A stretch of DNA of 64,000 bases from Permianibacter fluminis (GCF_013179735.1 NZ_JABMEG010000001.1:2666001-2730000), one strand, 5' to 3'; counted from the first letter of the stretch, positions 9,152 through 18,314 are shown. Numbers and translations are program-made. Notes: generated from the letters alone by a model not told the origin.

Positions 9152-10372
9152 TTAAAACCGGAATTGACCCACCGTCTGCTGCAAGCGACCGGCCAGCTCG
9201 GTCAGCTGTTCGCTGCTCTGGACAAAGGTCAGGGTGGTTTGCCGGGTTTCATCGGTGATGTGCTGAATGGCATTGACGTCCTGATACACCTGCTCGGCCA
9301 GACTGGCCTGCTGCTCGGTGACCTGGGTGATGGCGTGATTGCCGTCGGTGATGCTGCGAACCGAATCATTGATGGCGGTCAGCGCTTCGGCGGCACGTTC
9401 GGCTTGGGCCTGACTGGCATTGGCGCGCTCGGCGCCGACGGTCATCAACTCGACCGAGCTGCGGGTGGTTTGTTGCAGGGCTTCGACTATGTTGCGAATT
9501 TCTTCGGTCGACTCGCCAGCGCGCCGGGCCAGCTTGCGCACTTCGTCGGCAACCACGGCAAAGCCGCGACCGCTTTCGCCGGCACGCGCCGCTTCGATCG
9601 CCGCATTCAGCGCCAGCAGGTTGGTCTGTTCGGCGATTTCCCGAATCACGTTCAGCACACTGCCGATGCGGTTGCTGTCTTCCGCCAGTTTGGTGATCAG
9701 CACCGATGACTGCTGCACATCGGCGGCCAGTGCCCGAAACGCGGCGGTCAGATCGCGCACCACGCTGCTGCCGGTTTGCGCCAGCTCTTGTGTTTGCCGT
9801 GACAGCGACTGCGCCTGCGTGGCTTGTTGCAATACGGTTTGCGCGCCGGTCAACATTTCGCGCACCCGTTGTTCAATCTGGCCGGCACTTTGCTGCTGGG
9901 CCTGCATGCCGGTGCGGGTGTGCTGCGCGGCATCGCGCATGCCATCGACGGCACCGCGGACATCGCGGCTGGCCACTTCGACCTGCCGGATCACGGTCAG
10001 CAGCGCTTCCTGCATGGCGTTGAATGCGCGGCCCATTTCGCCGACCTCGTCGCGGCTTTCGCTGGCGACCCGAACGCCGAGATCGCGTTGGTGCTGCACT
10101 TTCAGCATGGCCTGGAGCAGGGTATCGACATGGCGTTCGACAAACACGATGAGCGCCTGCGAGCCCGCCAGCACTGCCAGCATCAAAAGAAAGACCACAC
10201 CAGCGTAGGCGGGCGCTTCCGACCAGAACACGGTGCCGAAATCGACCGTCTTGCCGGCCTCAAGCACGGCGGAATGCGTGCGATTGATGGCGAACAGGGT
10301 CAACAGCGCCATGCCGACAAAGGCGACGATATTGACCAGCCAGAATTTGTACTTGAGCGGTAAATCACGCAT
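9152..10372 (-). CDS. Methyl-accepting chemotaxis protein with minimal periplasmic region
   Basis: A 406-residue chemoreceptor. Two membrane helices (about residues 8-27 and 52-75) enclose only some 24 residues, so there is no folded periplasmic ligand-binding domain. A HAMP-like linker and a long signalling coiled coil follow, with the highly conserved CheA/CheW-binding hairpin tip ([21 protein letters not shown], then [12 protein letters not shown]). Inputs may be membrane state, energy status or a partner protein. No CheW/CheA pentapeptide tether is seen at the C-terminus, which ends VGQFRF. No chemotaxis genes are adjacent. Confidence 0.93.
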   Translation of the reverse strand: MRDLPLKYKFWLVNIVAFVGMALLTLFAINRTHSAVLEAGKTVDFGTVFWSEAPAYAGVVFLLMLAVLAGSQALIVFVERHVDTLLQAMLKVQHQRDLGVRVASESRDEVGEMGRAFNAMQEALLTVIRQVEVASRDVRGAVDGMRDAAQHTRTGMQAQQQSAGQIEQRVREMLTGAQTVLQQATQAQSLSRQTQELAQTGSSVVRDLTAAFRALAADVQQSSVLITKLAEDSNRIGSVLNVIREIAEQTNLLALNAAIEAARAGESGRGFAVVADEVRKLARRAGESTEEIRNIVEALQQTTRSSVELMTVGAERANASQAQAERAAEALTAINDSVRSITDGNHAITQVTEQQASLAEQVYQDVNAIQHITDETRQTTLTFVQSSEQLTELAGRLQQTVGQFRF

Positions 10373-10755
10373 GAGCAGCTTGGGCGGGCAGAAGAAAGGC
10401 GGTCTACGAAGCGTAGAAGAAATTGCCCAAGCTGCCAGCGCAAGCGTGTTTCACCGGCGCTGCGGCCAGCTCAGGCCTTTAGCAGCCGCCAGAATGAATC
10501 AAGGCGACCATCGGTCGCCTTGATTTGTCGCAATTCGGTTTTCAACTGGACCCGGTCGCGGGTCCGTTCAGCCTTCTGGCTGGCTCCATGGGCGCCGCCC
10601 TTACGCAGGATGGGCGCACAGGCGTGGCGGTTGCGTGGTTTCATGGCCTGTCTCGCTTATCAATGATGTCGCCAACACGGTCGACATCGGGGCGCGATTC
10701 TGCGACCAGACGTGGCGCCTGGCAAGCCGCAATCCGTAACAGGCTGTGGCTGATT
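10373..10755. other. 383-base intergenic stretch
   Basis: It holds the upstream region of the chemoreceptor gene and the downstream region of the DMT transporter gene, both on the minus strand. The only structure I see is the hairpin at 10497. No ORF here has coding-like features. Confidence 0.6.
10497..10526 (-). terminator. Perfect 13-bp hairpin, possible terminator of the DMT transporter gene
   Basis: AATCAAGGCGACC pairs perfectly with its complement around a 3-nt loop. The tail is only weakly T-rich on either strand, so intrinsic termination is uncertain. Confidence 0.5.
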
Positions 10756-11658
10756 TCATTTGGCCATGGCTTGCCGCCAGCGCTGCCACCAGCCCAGCAA
10801 GATGCCGGTGGCGGTCAGGCCGGCCATGATGATCAGCAGCGCGCCGAACAGTGATAACAGCTGGATGGGTTCTCGCCAGAGCAGCCAGCCAAACGCGAAG
10901 GCAAACACCACCTGGGTGTAACTCCAGGCACCGATGCGACTCGGTGGCGCCAGCATGAATGCGCGTGTCATCAGCATCTGGCCAAGTGCGGCGGTGATGC
11001 CCAACCCGAGCATGGCGAGCCAGTCACTGTGGACAATCGGCCGCCACTGAATGAACGCGGGCACGGCCGTGATGACAGTGCTGATCAGGCTGAAATAAAA
11101 CACGATCATGTGCGCGGTTTCACTGTCCGACATTCGCCGGATGGTGACCTTGGAGCCGGCCGCCAGCATCGCGCCGAGCAGGCCGAGCAAAAACGCCGGA
11201 GAAAAGGTGTCGGCATCCGGCCGGATCACGAGCACGACGCCGGTGATGCCAATCAAGCCGGAAAACAGATAACGTTTCTTGAACTCATCGCCGAGCCAGA
11301 AATAGGCAATGACCGGGATCCAGATCGGCGCCGTTTGCGCCAGCAAGGTGACTTCGCCGAGCGGCAACACGCCGAGGCAATAGAAGTACAGATACATCGA
11401 GCTGATGCCGGTGGTCGAGCGCAGAAAATGAAAGCGCAACTTGTCGGCCTTGAACACCAGTTTGCCGCGTGCGAGCAGGTAGGGCAGCAGGAACAGCAAG
11501 GCAAAAAAATTGCGGAAGAAAACGATCTGCGAATTGCTGTAATGCGGCGCCAGATACTTGACCAGTGCGCCGAGCAGGGTGAAGACCATTTCGGACAGCA
11601 GCAGCAGCATGGTGCCCCGGGCGATCAAGGAGGCGCCCGGTTGAGTCACAGGGGACAT
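10756..11658 (-). CDS. DMT-superfamily transporter (two EamA domains)
   Basis: A 300-residue inner membrane protein with about ten hydrophobic helices arranged as two EamA repeats (residues about 15-147 and 155-290). The family signatures are RNFFALLFLLPYL after helix two and the end-of-repeat phrases GVVLVIRPD and AGLTATGILL. Members export amino acids, purines or other metabolites, and the substrate cannot be predicted. It follows the rhodanese gene on the same strand with a gap of about 120 bases. Confidence 0.88.
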   Translation of the reverse strand: MSPVTQPGASLIARGTMLLLLSEMVFTLLGALVKYLAPHYSNSQIVFFRNFFALLFLLPYLLARGKLVFKADKLRFHFLRSTTGISSMYLYFYCLGVLPLGEVTLLAQTAPIWIPVIAYFWLGDEFKKRYLFSGLIGITGVVLVIRPDADTFSPAFLLGLLGAMLAAGSKVTIRRMSDSETAHMIVFYFSLISTVITAVPAFIQWRPIVHSDWLAMLGLGITAALGQMLMTRAFMLAPPSRIGAWSYTQVVFAFAFGWLLWREPIQLLSLFGALLIIMAGLTATGILLGWWQRWRQAMAK

Positions 11659-11776
11659 GATGGAACCGGCAGAACGGCAGAGGCCGTGGCCGAATTATAC
11701 GTGCTTGCGGCGCGGCTCGCCTGCGTGCCGGCAATGGCAATAAGTCGGTTGCCGGCGCATGGCGGTTTTGACCGGC

Positions 11777-12664
11777 TCAGTTCGTTCGGGCGATGGGACG
11801 GCTCGGGTCGGTGATCCACTCGCTCCATGAACCCGGATACAGCTTGGCGGGCGGCAAGCCGGCCAGCGCCATGGCAAAAATGTTATGGCAGGCGGTGACG
11901 CCGGAACCGCAGTAGGCCACGACGTTTTCGCTCGATCCGGTTGCGGATGAACCGGTTCCGGTAACGCCGGCGTCGGCAAAGCGCTGGCGCAAAGCCGTAG
12001 CGGGCAGGAAGTGCCCGTCGGCTGTCAGATTGCCGCTGAACGGGAGATTGAGCGCGCCGGGGATATGTCCGGCGACCGGATCAATGGGTTCTTCCTTGCC
12101 GGCATAACGGGCCGGACCGCGGGCATCGATAACGATGCGCTTGGTTTCTGTTTGCAAGAGTCCATCGACTTGTAAAAGCTCGTCGGCGGTGACCGTCAGG
12201 CCGGCGCGCAAGGCGCCAATGAATGGCGCGCGCTGACGTGCAACCGGACCGCTCTCCAATGGCTGACCGGCCGCGACCCATGCGGGCAAACCACCATCGA
12301 GAATCCGGCACTGATCATGGCCAAGCCAGCGCAGCTGCCACCACAGATGGCAGGCATAGGCGCCGCCGGCATCATCGTAAGCCACCACCTGCGTGGTCGG
12401 TGAAATGCCGATATCGGCAAAAAAGCTGGCCAGCGCCGCCGGTGTCGGCAACGGGTGACGGCCGGTTTTACCCGCGATAATCGGGCCGGACAGATCGCGC
12501 TCCAAATCGGCAAACTGCGCCCCCGGAATATGGCCGTGCAAGTATTGTTCGCGGCCCCAATCCGGAAACTGCAATTTGGCGCGGCAATCGACCAGACAAA
12601 GCGTGTCAGGCTGGTGCTTTATTTGGTTGGCAAGTTCAGTGACGGTGATCAGCAGTGGCGACAT
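11777..12664 (-). CDS. 3-mercaptopyruvate/thiosulfate sulfurtransferase (two rhodanese domains)
   Basis: A 295-residue tandem rhodanese. The N-terminal domain (VDCRAKL to the AYDDAGGAYACHLWW segment) is the inactive copy. The C-terminal domain carries the catalytic loop CGSGVTAC with the persulfide-forming cysteine; the CGSGVTA form favours 3-mercaptopyruvate sulfurtransferase. The ATG at 12664 was preferred to a TTG two codons upstream. A small insertion just before the catalytic strand, TGSSATGSSE, is a two-copy 15-bp in-frame repeat absent from the family core. Role: sulfur transfer in cyanide or thiol metabolism. Confidence 0.88.
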   Translation of the reverse strand: MSPLLITVTELANQIKHQPDTLCLVDCRAKLQFPDWGREQYLHGHIPGAQFADLERDLSGPIIAGKTGRHPLPTPAALASFFADIGISPTTQVVAYDDAGGAYACHLWWQLRWLGHDQCRILDGGLPAWVAAGQPLESGPVARQRAPFIGALRAGLTVTADELLQVDGLLQTETKRIVIDARGPARYAGKEEPIDPVAGHIPGALNLPFSGNLTADGHFLPATALRQRFADAGVTGTGSSATGSSENVVAYCGSGVTACHNIFAMALAGLPPAKLYPGSWSEWITDPSRPIARTN

Positions 12665-12747
12665 GGGCAAATGCTAGCGGCAGCGGCAGGGAGGGGTATC
12701 ATAGCCAATCTGCTGCGATCATGGCGCTGGCCATGATCGCGTTCATC

Positions 12748-12827
12748 GTGACGAGTTGAGATTGTGGCAAGTCGAGCTCGTGGCAAGTTGACCTTGTGTC
12801 AAGTCGAGCTCATGACAAGCCGACATC
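12748..12827. repeat. Five tandem degenerate 16-bp repeats in a divergent promoter region
   Basis: Units begin at 12748, 12764, 12780, 12796 and 12812; the second is GTGGCAAGTCGAGCTC. Units 2 and 4 differ at one position, the outer ones are more diverged. The array fills most of the space between the rhodanese start and the DUF3025 start. Confidence 0.85.
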
Positions 12828-12879
12828 GTTAAAACATGACAAGGACATCCCCTCGCATGCGCACTGCAGGCGCCCGCTG

Positions 12880-13653
12880 ATGTTGCGCAAACCGTCGGCT
12901 GAGCCGTGGCGGCCGGAATTCTGGCGCCTGCATCCCGGCTTTGCCAGTATCGCCGAACCGGCACAGCGGCTCTGCAGCTGGCAGCAATGGCCGGAGCCGG
13001 CGAGTTACTACTCGCAATTGTCGGCCGACGGTGCCGTTGAATTCATCAACGCCGAAGTGCTGGCTTATGAAGATCACATTGCCGAAACCGGTCAGGTGCC
13101 GACTCGTTATGCCTGCTGGCACGATTTGCTCAATGCCTTGGTCTGGCACTGTTATCCGCAGGCCAAGCTGGCGTTGAATCGCTTGCATCGGGCCGCCAAA
13201 TTGCACAGCAGCGAAAGCGGTCAGCGCGGTCGTCGGCGAGATGCGGCAACACTGTTCGACGAAAATGGCGCGGTGGTCTGGAGCGACGATCCGAACCTGC
13301 TGAAGCTGATCCGGGACATGGATTGGCCGACGCTATTCCTGCAGCATCGCGCGGCGTTTGGTCGCACGCTGCATGTCCGGCTGTTTGGTCACGGTCTGCT
13401 GGAAAAATTGCAGACACCTTTTCTCGGTCTGACGGCACATGCGCTGCTGCTGCCGTCAGCAGCGACCGCCGATGGCCTGGATGCGGTGTTGGCAGAGCAC
13501 ATCGACAGCCTTGCGAATCACTGGACACCGGCGACACTGGCGCCGTTGCCCATACTCGGCATTCCCGGTTGGTGGCCGGACAATGAACAGCCGGCGTTTT
13601 ATCAGAATCGCGATTACTTTCGCCGCGAACGCAGCCGGCAACAAAAAAGCTGA
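12880..13653 (+). CDS. DUF3025 domain protein
   Basis: A 257-residue soluble protein matching the DUF3025 family, with the characteristic FINAEVLAYEDHI and RYACWHDLLNALVW segments and the conserved LFGHGLLEKL stretch in the C-terminal half. Function is unknown. Several upstream in-frame starts exist; the ATG at 12880 was chosen because the translated upstream part falls in the tandem repeat array and is not conserved-looking. No strong ribosome site is visible, so the exact start is uncertain. It converges on the histidine kinase gene. Confidence 0.8.
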   Translation: MLRKPSAEPWRPEFWRLHPGFASIAEPAQRLCSWQQWPEPASYYSQLSADGAVEFINAEVLAYEDHIAETGQVPTRYACWHDLLNALVWHCYPQAKLALNRLHRAAKLHSSESGQRGRRRDAATLFDENGAVVWSDDPNLLKLIRDMDWPTLFLQHRAAFGRTLHVRLFGHGLLEKLQTPFLGLTAHALLLPSAATADGLDAVLAEHIDSLANHWTPATLAPLPILGIPGWWPDNEQPAFYQNRDYFRRERSRQQKS

Positions 13654-13717
13654 ACGTCAACGGCTGACGTGTTGTCGGTGAATGTGTCGCGACAAGCTTT
13701 TACGCGGCGATGCGTTT

Positions 13718-15148
13718 TCAGCACGGTGGCCAGCGCACCGTGACACACAGACCGGTGGGCTGGTTGTCGGTCAACGCAATGCTGGCGCCCATCTGCTTGG
13801 CCGCTTCTTGGGCAATGGCAAGGCCAAGTCCGGTGCCGGCGACATCGCTGCCCTGTTCACGAACCACCAGCTCCCGAAAAAAAGGTTCGAAGACCCGTTC
13901 CCGATTCGCCTTGGCAATGCCTGGACCGTTGTCGCATACCATCCAGTATCGGCTGCTTGCATCAGTCCGGATGCTGACTGTGACGTCACTACCGACTGGC
14001 GAATAGCGCAAGGCATTGTCGAGCAGGTTGCGCAGCATGGCCCGCAGTGGCAATTCCAATCCGGCTACGTTGAACGCGCTTTGCACGTCCAGATGCAGAT
14101 GTTGATGGCGTTTGTGTGCCAGCACCTGTAGCTCGTCGAACAGTTGCCGGGTAATGCTTTCGATGTTCAGTTCCGCCACATTCGCACTCGCGTTCCCGTT
14201 TTCCGGCGCTTGCAGATATTCGAGCTTGCTGAGCAGCAGCAGCTGTTCGACCAGTCGGTTGGTGCGGGCGATGCCGGCTTTTACCTGCAACAAGGCGTGG
14301 GTCCGTTCGTCGCCTTCGGCGGCGAGCGCATTGTCGGTATGCACCTGCAGTGCAGCGAGTGGCGTGCGCAATTCGTGTGCGGCATCGGCAATGAACCGCT
14401 TCTGTTGTTGAAACGCGGTCGCGAGCCGGGTCATCAGAGCATTGAAGCTGCGGACCAGCGGTTTGATCTCGTCAGGTGCCAGATTCACCGGCAACGGCTC
14501 CAGTTGCCCGGGCGAGCGGGAGCCGATGGTTTGAATCAGGATCTGCAACGGCCGAAACGCCTGACGCAGCAACAGCACGATCACCAAGGCAATGACAGGC
14601 ATCAGCAGCAGTGCCGGCCAGATGGTTTGCATGGCGATTTCTGCTGACAGCTCACCCCGGACATCGTCGCGATGGGCCACTTGTATCCAGCCGCCTGACG
14701 CTGTTGCGAGGGTGAATACCCGCCAGCTGTGATTGCCATGCACCTGTTGGCTGTAGCCGGCAAGAGGCTCGGCCAAAGCTTCAGTCGGTGCCGAATTCGA
14801 GCGGGCCAACAATTTTTTGTCGACGCTCCAGAGCTGAAACGCAATTTTGTTTTCGTAGGCGTGGCCGGAGGTATCGCGCTCCCAGTCATCGTCTTCGTCG
14901 CCGGCTTCCTTTGCTTCTTCGGTGGCTTCACTGATTTCGCCATGCCAGCCTTCGACTGCCAGCAAACCGTTGCGGCCGACCGCCGGCATCAACGCGGCAC
15001 GTAGCACTTTGGCGTGCTGCGCCAGCTGCGCATCGAAGACTTCTTCCAGTTCATGCCGGCTTTCGAGATAGCCGGCCAAAGCCGACGCGAGAAAAAGCAG
15101 CGTGATCAGGCCCAGCAGGGTACTGAGCAGGTAGCGGCGCAGGCTCAT
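13718..15148 (-). CDS. Sensor histidine kinase, QseC/PmrB-like
   Basis: A 476-residue inner membrane kinase. Helix 1 (residues about 8-27), a periplasmic region of about 150 residues rich in Glu/Asp (EEAKEAGDEDDD near residue 80), helix 2 (about 176-197), HAMP, then the H-box IADAAHELRTPL, the N-box NLLDNALRYSP, and G-boxes DNGPGIA and GTGLGLAIA. The acidic periplasmic patch could bind cations, as proposed for PmrB/QseC-type sensors; that is inference. Its start overlaps the response regulator stop by four bases, giving a coupled two-gene operon. Confidence 0.9.
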   Translation of the reverse strand: MSLRRYLLSTLLGLITLLFLASALAGYLESRHELEEVFDAQLAQHAKVLRAALMPAVGRNGLLAVEGWHGEISEATEEAKEAGDEDDDWERDTSGHAYENKIAFQLWSVDKKLLARSNSAPTEALAEPLAGYSQQVHGNHSWRVFTLATASGGWIQVAHRDDVRGELSAEIAMQTIWPALLLMPVIALVIVLLLRQAFRPLQILIQTIGSRSPGQLEPLPVNLAPDEIKPLVRSFNALMTRLATAFQQQKRFIADAAHELRTPLAALQVHTDNALAAEGDERTHALLQVKAGIARTNRLVEQLLLLSKLEYLQAPENGNASANVAELNIESITRQLFDELQVLAHKRHQHLHLDVQSAFNVAGLELPLRAMLRNLLDNALRYSPVGSDVTVSIRTDASSRYWMVCDNGPGIAKANRERVFEPFFRELVVREQGSDVAGTGLGLAIAQEAAKQMGASIALTDNQPTGLCVTVRWPPC

Positions 15149-15831
15149 TCGCCAAGGTCCCGCTGGGGGGAAGTGGTGCTGTCAATGGTATAGCCAATAC
15201 CGCGCACGGTTCGAATCAAATCGTTGCCGAGTTTTTTCCGCAGATGGTGGACATGGACTTCGATGGTGTTGCTGCCGACTTCATCTTCCCAACTGTACAG
15301 GGTTTGCTCCAGTTGCTCACGGCTCAGGACATTGCCGCGATGCTCGAGCAGGGCATGCAGCAAGGCGAATTCGCGCCGCGGCAACACAATGGGGGTGCCG
15401 GCGAGTTCAACCCGATGACTGGCCGGATCCACGGTCAGATCACCATGCTGCAACAGGTTGTCGGCGCGACCGCCGCGCCGGCGCTGCAGCGCTCGCAGCC
15501 GTGCCAGCAATTCATCAACACTGAATGGCTTGCCGAGATAATCGTCGGCGCCGGCATCAAGGCCAGCGACCCGATCGTCGAGATCGTCACGGGCAGTCAA
15601 AATCAGCACCGGAGTCAGGTCGCCACGTTTGCGGATTTGCCGCAACACATCCATGCCGTCCATTTTCGGCAGACCGAGATCGAGGACCACCAGATCAAAG
15701 TGTTCGTTTTGCAGCGCCGGCCCGACCGTGCTGCCGTCGCGAAACCAATCGACGCTGTAGCCGGCGCGGCGCAGCGCGGTGACGATGCCTTCACCGAGCA
15801 GACTGTCATCTTCAGCAAGCAATAGGCGCAT
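15145..15831 (-). CDS. OmpR-family response regulator, QseB/PmrA-like
   Basis: A 228-residue regulator with a receiver domain (acidic pair AEDD near residue 7, phosphorylation site Asp51 in LVVLDLGLPKMDG, Lys in GKPF) and a winged-helix DNA-binding domain ending VRGIGYTID. It is the partner of the overlapping kinase gene. I place the start at the ATG giving MRLLLAEDD, as in QseB; a second ATG five codons upstream is possible. The promoter region contains two different tandem arrays (15851 and 15926). Confidence 0.9.
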   Translation of the reverse strand: MRLLLAEDDSLLGEGIVTALRRAGYSVDWFRDGSTVGPALQNEHFDLVVLDLGLPKMDGMDVLRQIRKRGDLTPVLILTARDDLDDRVAGLDAGADDYLGKPFSVDELLARLRALQRRRGGRADNLLQHGDLTVDPASHRVELAGTPIVLPRREFALLHALLEHRGNVLSREQLEQTLYSWEDEVGSNTIEVHVHHLRKKLGNDLIRTVRGIGYTIDSTTSPQRDLGE

Positions 15832-15850
15832 GGATTCGCTCTTCATTTTT

Positions 15851-15898
15851 ATTCGTGAATCGGGTCATTCGTGATTCGGACCATTCGTGATTCGGATC
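15851..15898. repeat. Three tandem 16-bp repeats
   Basis: Units at 15851, 15867 and 15883; the second is ATTCGTGATTCGGACC and the others differ at one to three positions. The array begins 20 bases upstream of the response regulator start, so it likely overlaps its leader or promoter. Confidence 0.85.
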
Positions 15899-15925
15899 GC
15901 ATTGGCCCCGGACGACGATGCCTCG

Positions 15926-15990
15926 TTTCAGGCAATACCTTGTTTCAGGCAATACCTTGCTTCAGGCAATACCTTGCTTCAGGTAGCGAC
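15926..15990. repeat. 17-bp tandem repeat, about 3.5 copies
   Basis: Units at 15926, 15943 and 15960 are identical apart from the first base (TTTCAGGCAATACCTTG), with a partial fourth copy from 15977. The near identity suggests recent duplication. It is unrelated in sequence to the 16-bp array beside it. Confidence 0.88.
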
Positions 15991-16252
15991 CGCCTGAGTC
16001 GGGTGATGAAACCAGACTGACATCAGCGCTGTGTGCCGGGCCGGCTTTGTTTTCTTGTCATGGCCTTGGCGACAGCGGCGTCACGGACAGTATAGGCGCT
16101 CGGGCGCTTGGTCCGGGGTATCAACAGCAATGGCGTGGTGCCCAGCACACGCGCGGCCGGTTATGAAAACGCAGCAAAGGCCGGCGCAGTTTGCGGACAG
16201 GACCTTAAGCACGGATTAATGTGCTGCGTGCTGGCTACGGCCCGACCCTTTT

Positions 16253-16678
16253 TCAGCGCTGGCAGAAGAGCAATTCGACCGGCAGGCCCGGCTCGACAAA
16301 CAGCAGGGCATGTTGATCAAACTGCGCGCCGAGCTGGCGAGCCTGTTGTCGCGTGATTGTCAGGATGAGGAAGCCCGGCTCCGGTGGCCATGCCGGCATG
16401 GTTGGCGTGCTGTAGCCGACGCCGGGGAAATAACGCAGTTTGCGGGCGAGCAGAAGCTGTTCCAGCGCGGCATTGCGGCTGCGGTTGATGGCCGCAGGCA
16501 GTTGCCTGGAGCAGGGGTTGCAGGCGCTGATAAACGCGGCGCTTGTGCTGTGCTCGGCGTGGAGCAAGGCATCCATTGCTGGTGAATGTTTGCCAATTTG
16601 CAGCACGCAGGCATCGCCCGGCATGGCAATGCGGTAATGGCTGTCGAGATAGGCTTGCAGCAGTTCTGGTGCGAGCAT
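16253..16678 (-). CDS. DUF3293 domain protein
   Basis: A 141-residue protein resembling the DUF3293 family: it opens with LLQAYLDSHYRI, has the AFISACNPCSRQL segment near residue 50 (family: fitAxNPxs), and ends with a short beta-rich part after FPGVGYS. Function unknown. The start at 16678 is chosen from family similarity; the frame stays open far upstream but the upstream translation looks non-coding, and no clear ribosome site is visible. It lies downstream of the tRNA-Pro gene on the same strand. Confidence 0.72.
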   Translation of the reverse strand: MLAPELLQAYLDSHYRIAMPGDACVLQIGKHSPAMDALLHAEHSTSAAFISACNPCSRQLPAAINRSRNAALEQLLLARKLRYFPGVGYSTPTMPAWPPEPGFLILTITRQQARQLGAQFDQHALLFVEPGLPVELLFCQR

Positions 16679-16854
16679 GGTGACAATCGTTGCGAAGGTG
16701 AAACGTGGTGCGGTCGTGGCTGACGAAGTTTGCCGTGGATGCACCGGTGTAGGTCGAATAAACCGCTTTGATAACGAAAACGGTTGGGTTCGCCAAAACC
16801 CGGTATCGACCGCCTGACCGGGCAAACAGTGTGGCAAGAATTGCCTTTTTTTGA

Positions 16855-16886
16855 CCAAAAACAAAACGGCCACCGGGGAGGTGGCC
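16855..16886 (-). terminator. Rho-independent terminator of tRNA-Pro
   Basis: On the minus strand GGCCACC pairs with GGTGGCC around a 5-nt loop and is followed by GTTTTGTTTTTGG. It lies about 70 bases beyond the tRNA 3' end. Confidence 0.7.
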
Positions 16887-16955
16887 ATCGTTTCACAGAG
16901 AAGGATTCTTGCGAAAACTGCCAAGGCGCTGATGCGACTGTGCAGTGAAGAAAAA

Positions 16956-17032
16956 TGGTCGGAGTGACAGGATTCGAACCTACGACCCCCACGTCCCGAA
17001 CGTGGTGCTCTACCAAGCTGAGCTACACTCCG
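16956..17032 (-). tRNA. tRNA-Pro (anticodon CGG)
   Basis: A 77-nt cloverleaf on the minus strand with encoded CCA end. The acceptor stem CGGAGTG pairs with CACTCCG, the D-arm contains AGCTCAGCTTGGTAGAGC, the anticodon stem CCACG / CGTGG holds the loop TTCGGGA (anticodon CGG, reading CCG), and the T-arm contains GGTTCGAATCC. All invariant positions are present. Confidence 0.97.
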
Positions 17033-17086
17033 ACTGTCTTCATTCCATTGAAGATCGACAACTTCAAGGTTTTCCGGGAAAAAACC

Positions 17087-18055
17087 TCAGCTGCGACGGC
17101 TTACTGCGTAATCGGCTACCGTCAACAGCGCTTCGCGCCAGGGCGAAGGCCGCATATTCTGCAAAACCTCCTTCGCTTTTGCAACGGCTTTTTGCGCGGC
17201 GGCGAAAGTGTGTTCAATTGCACCGGTTTCTTTCAGTGCTTGCTGAATCGCTGCAAGCTGCTCGGTACCACCGTGTTCGATTGCGTCGCGGATCAGTTGC
17301 ACCTGTGCTGGCGTGCCATGCGCCATGGCGTGCAGAAGTGGCAGCGTCGGTTTGCCTTCGGCCAGATCATCACCGACGTTTTTGCCAAGTTCGCCACTGT
17401 CGCCGGCGTAATCCAGCGCGTCGTCAACCAGCTGGAAGGCAATACCCAGTTGCAGGCCATAGGTCGCCAGCGCTTCTTCTTCGTCCTGGCTGGCGCCGGC
17501 CAGCACGGCCGCCAAACGGGTGGCGGCTTCGAACAGAATCGCGGTCTTGGCGTGAATGACCTGGTAGTAACGCTCGCTGGTCACGTCCGGGTCGTTGCAG
17601 TTCATCAACTGCAGCACTTCACCTTCGGCGATCAGGTTGGTGGTGGTCGACAGGATGTCCATCACCCGCATCAGGCCGACGTCAACCATCATCTGGAAGG
17701 CGCGCGAATACAGGTAATCGCCGACCAGCACCGCCGCTTCGTTGCCGAACATGGCGTTGGCGGTCTGGCGGCCGCGGCGCATATCGGAGGCATCGACGAC
17801 GTCGTCATGGAGCAGGGTGGCGGTATGGATGAACTCGATGACGGCAGCCAGCGTGTGATGGTGCTGGCCTTGATAGCCAATGGCCCGGGCCGCCAGCAGC
17901 AGCAGCATGGGCCGTAGCCGTTTGCCACCGCTATTGATGATGTAGTGGCCAATCTGGTTTACGAGTACAACTTCGGATTGCAGCCGGCGCAGAATCAGGG
18001 CGTCGGTGGCGGCCATGTCGTCCTTGACCAGCGCGCGTACTTCATTGATATCCAT
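17087..18055 (-). CDS. ispB: Octaprenyl (polyprenyl) diphosphate synthase
   Basis: It elongates farnesyl diphosphate with isopentenyl diphosphate to make the side chain of ubiquinone and menaquinone. At 322 residues it has the usual length. The substrate-binding GGKRLRPML segment (residues 43-51), the first aspartate-rich motif LLHDDVVDASDMRRG (81-95) and the second one in FQLVDDALDYAGD (about residue 207) are intact. It is divergent from rplU, an arrangement shared with E. coli and Pseudomonas. Chain length cannot be read with certainty, so octaprenyl is by family. Confidence 0.95.
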   Translation of the reverse strand: MDINEVRALVKDDMAATDALILRRLQSEVVLVNQIGHYIINSGGKRLRPMLLLLAARAIGYQGQHHHTLAAVIEFIHTATLLHDDVVDASDMRRGRQTANAMFGNEAAVLVGDYLYSRAFQMMVDVGLMRVMDILSTTTNLIAEGEVLQLMNCNDPDVTSERYYQVIHAKTAILFEAATRLAAVLAGASQDEEEALATYGLQLGIAFQLVDDALDYAGDSGELGKNVGDDLAEGKPTLPLLHAMAHGTPAQVQLIRDAIEHGGTEQLAAIQQALKETGAIEHTFAAAQKAVAKAKEVLQNMRPSPWREALLTVADYAVSRRS

Positions 18056-18195
18056 GCGAAGAGCCTTGTCGGCGCGGTCGGGTAAAAAGGTGGCGTCATG
18101 CTAGTGACCGGCGCGTCGACCTGCAAGCAGGGCTGGTTTCAGTCCGCCGCATCGCTGGAATTGAGGCTTTTCTGGCTGCAAAAGCGCCAATTGAC

Positions 18196-18225
18196 TTGCG
18201 GGCAGGGTGGCCTTGCGGCTAGAAT
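18196..18225 (+). promoter_or_regulatory. Possible sigma-70 promoter of rplU-rpmA
   Basis: TTGCGG (18196) and TAGAAT (18220) are separated by 18 bases, about 90 bases before the rplU start. The same TAGAATTCG string recurs upstream of obgE at 19010. Confidence 0.4.
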
Positions 18226-18314
18226 TCGCGCCCCTCGCGGGCTCCAAGTGCGACGACCATCCGGTCCAAGCCGCCTGACCGAGTCTCCCAGATACAAAAA
18301 GACTGGAGTTAGTC

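Larger units (their letters stand above)
15832..16252. other. Intergenic stretch of 421 bases with two repeat arrays
   Basis: It carries the control region of the two-component operon, including the arrays at 15851-15898 and 15926-15990, and then about 260 bases downstream of the DUF3293 gene in which I see no convincing gene or terminator. Confidence 0.6.

Noticed and set aside
13654-13670. Terminator between DUF3025 and the kinase gene
   Set aside because: The stem is only six base pairs and there is no T-run.
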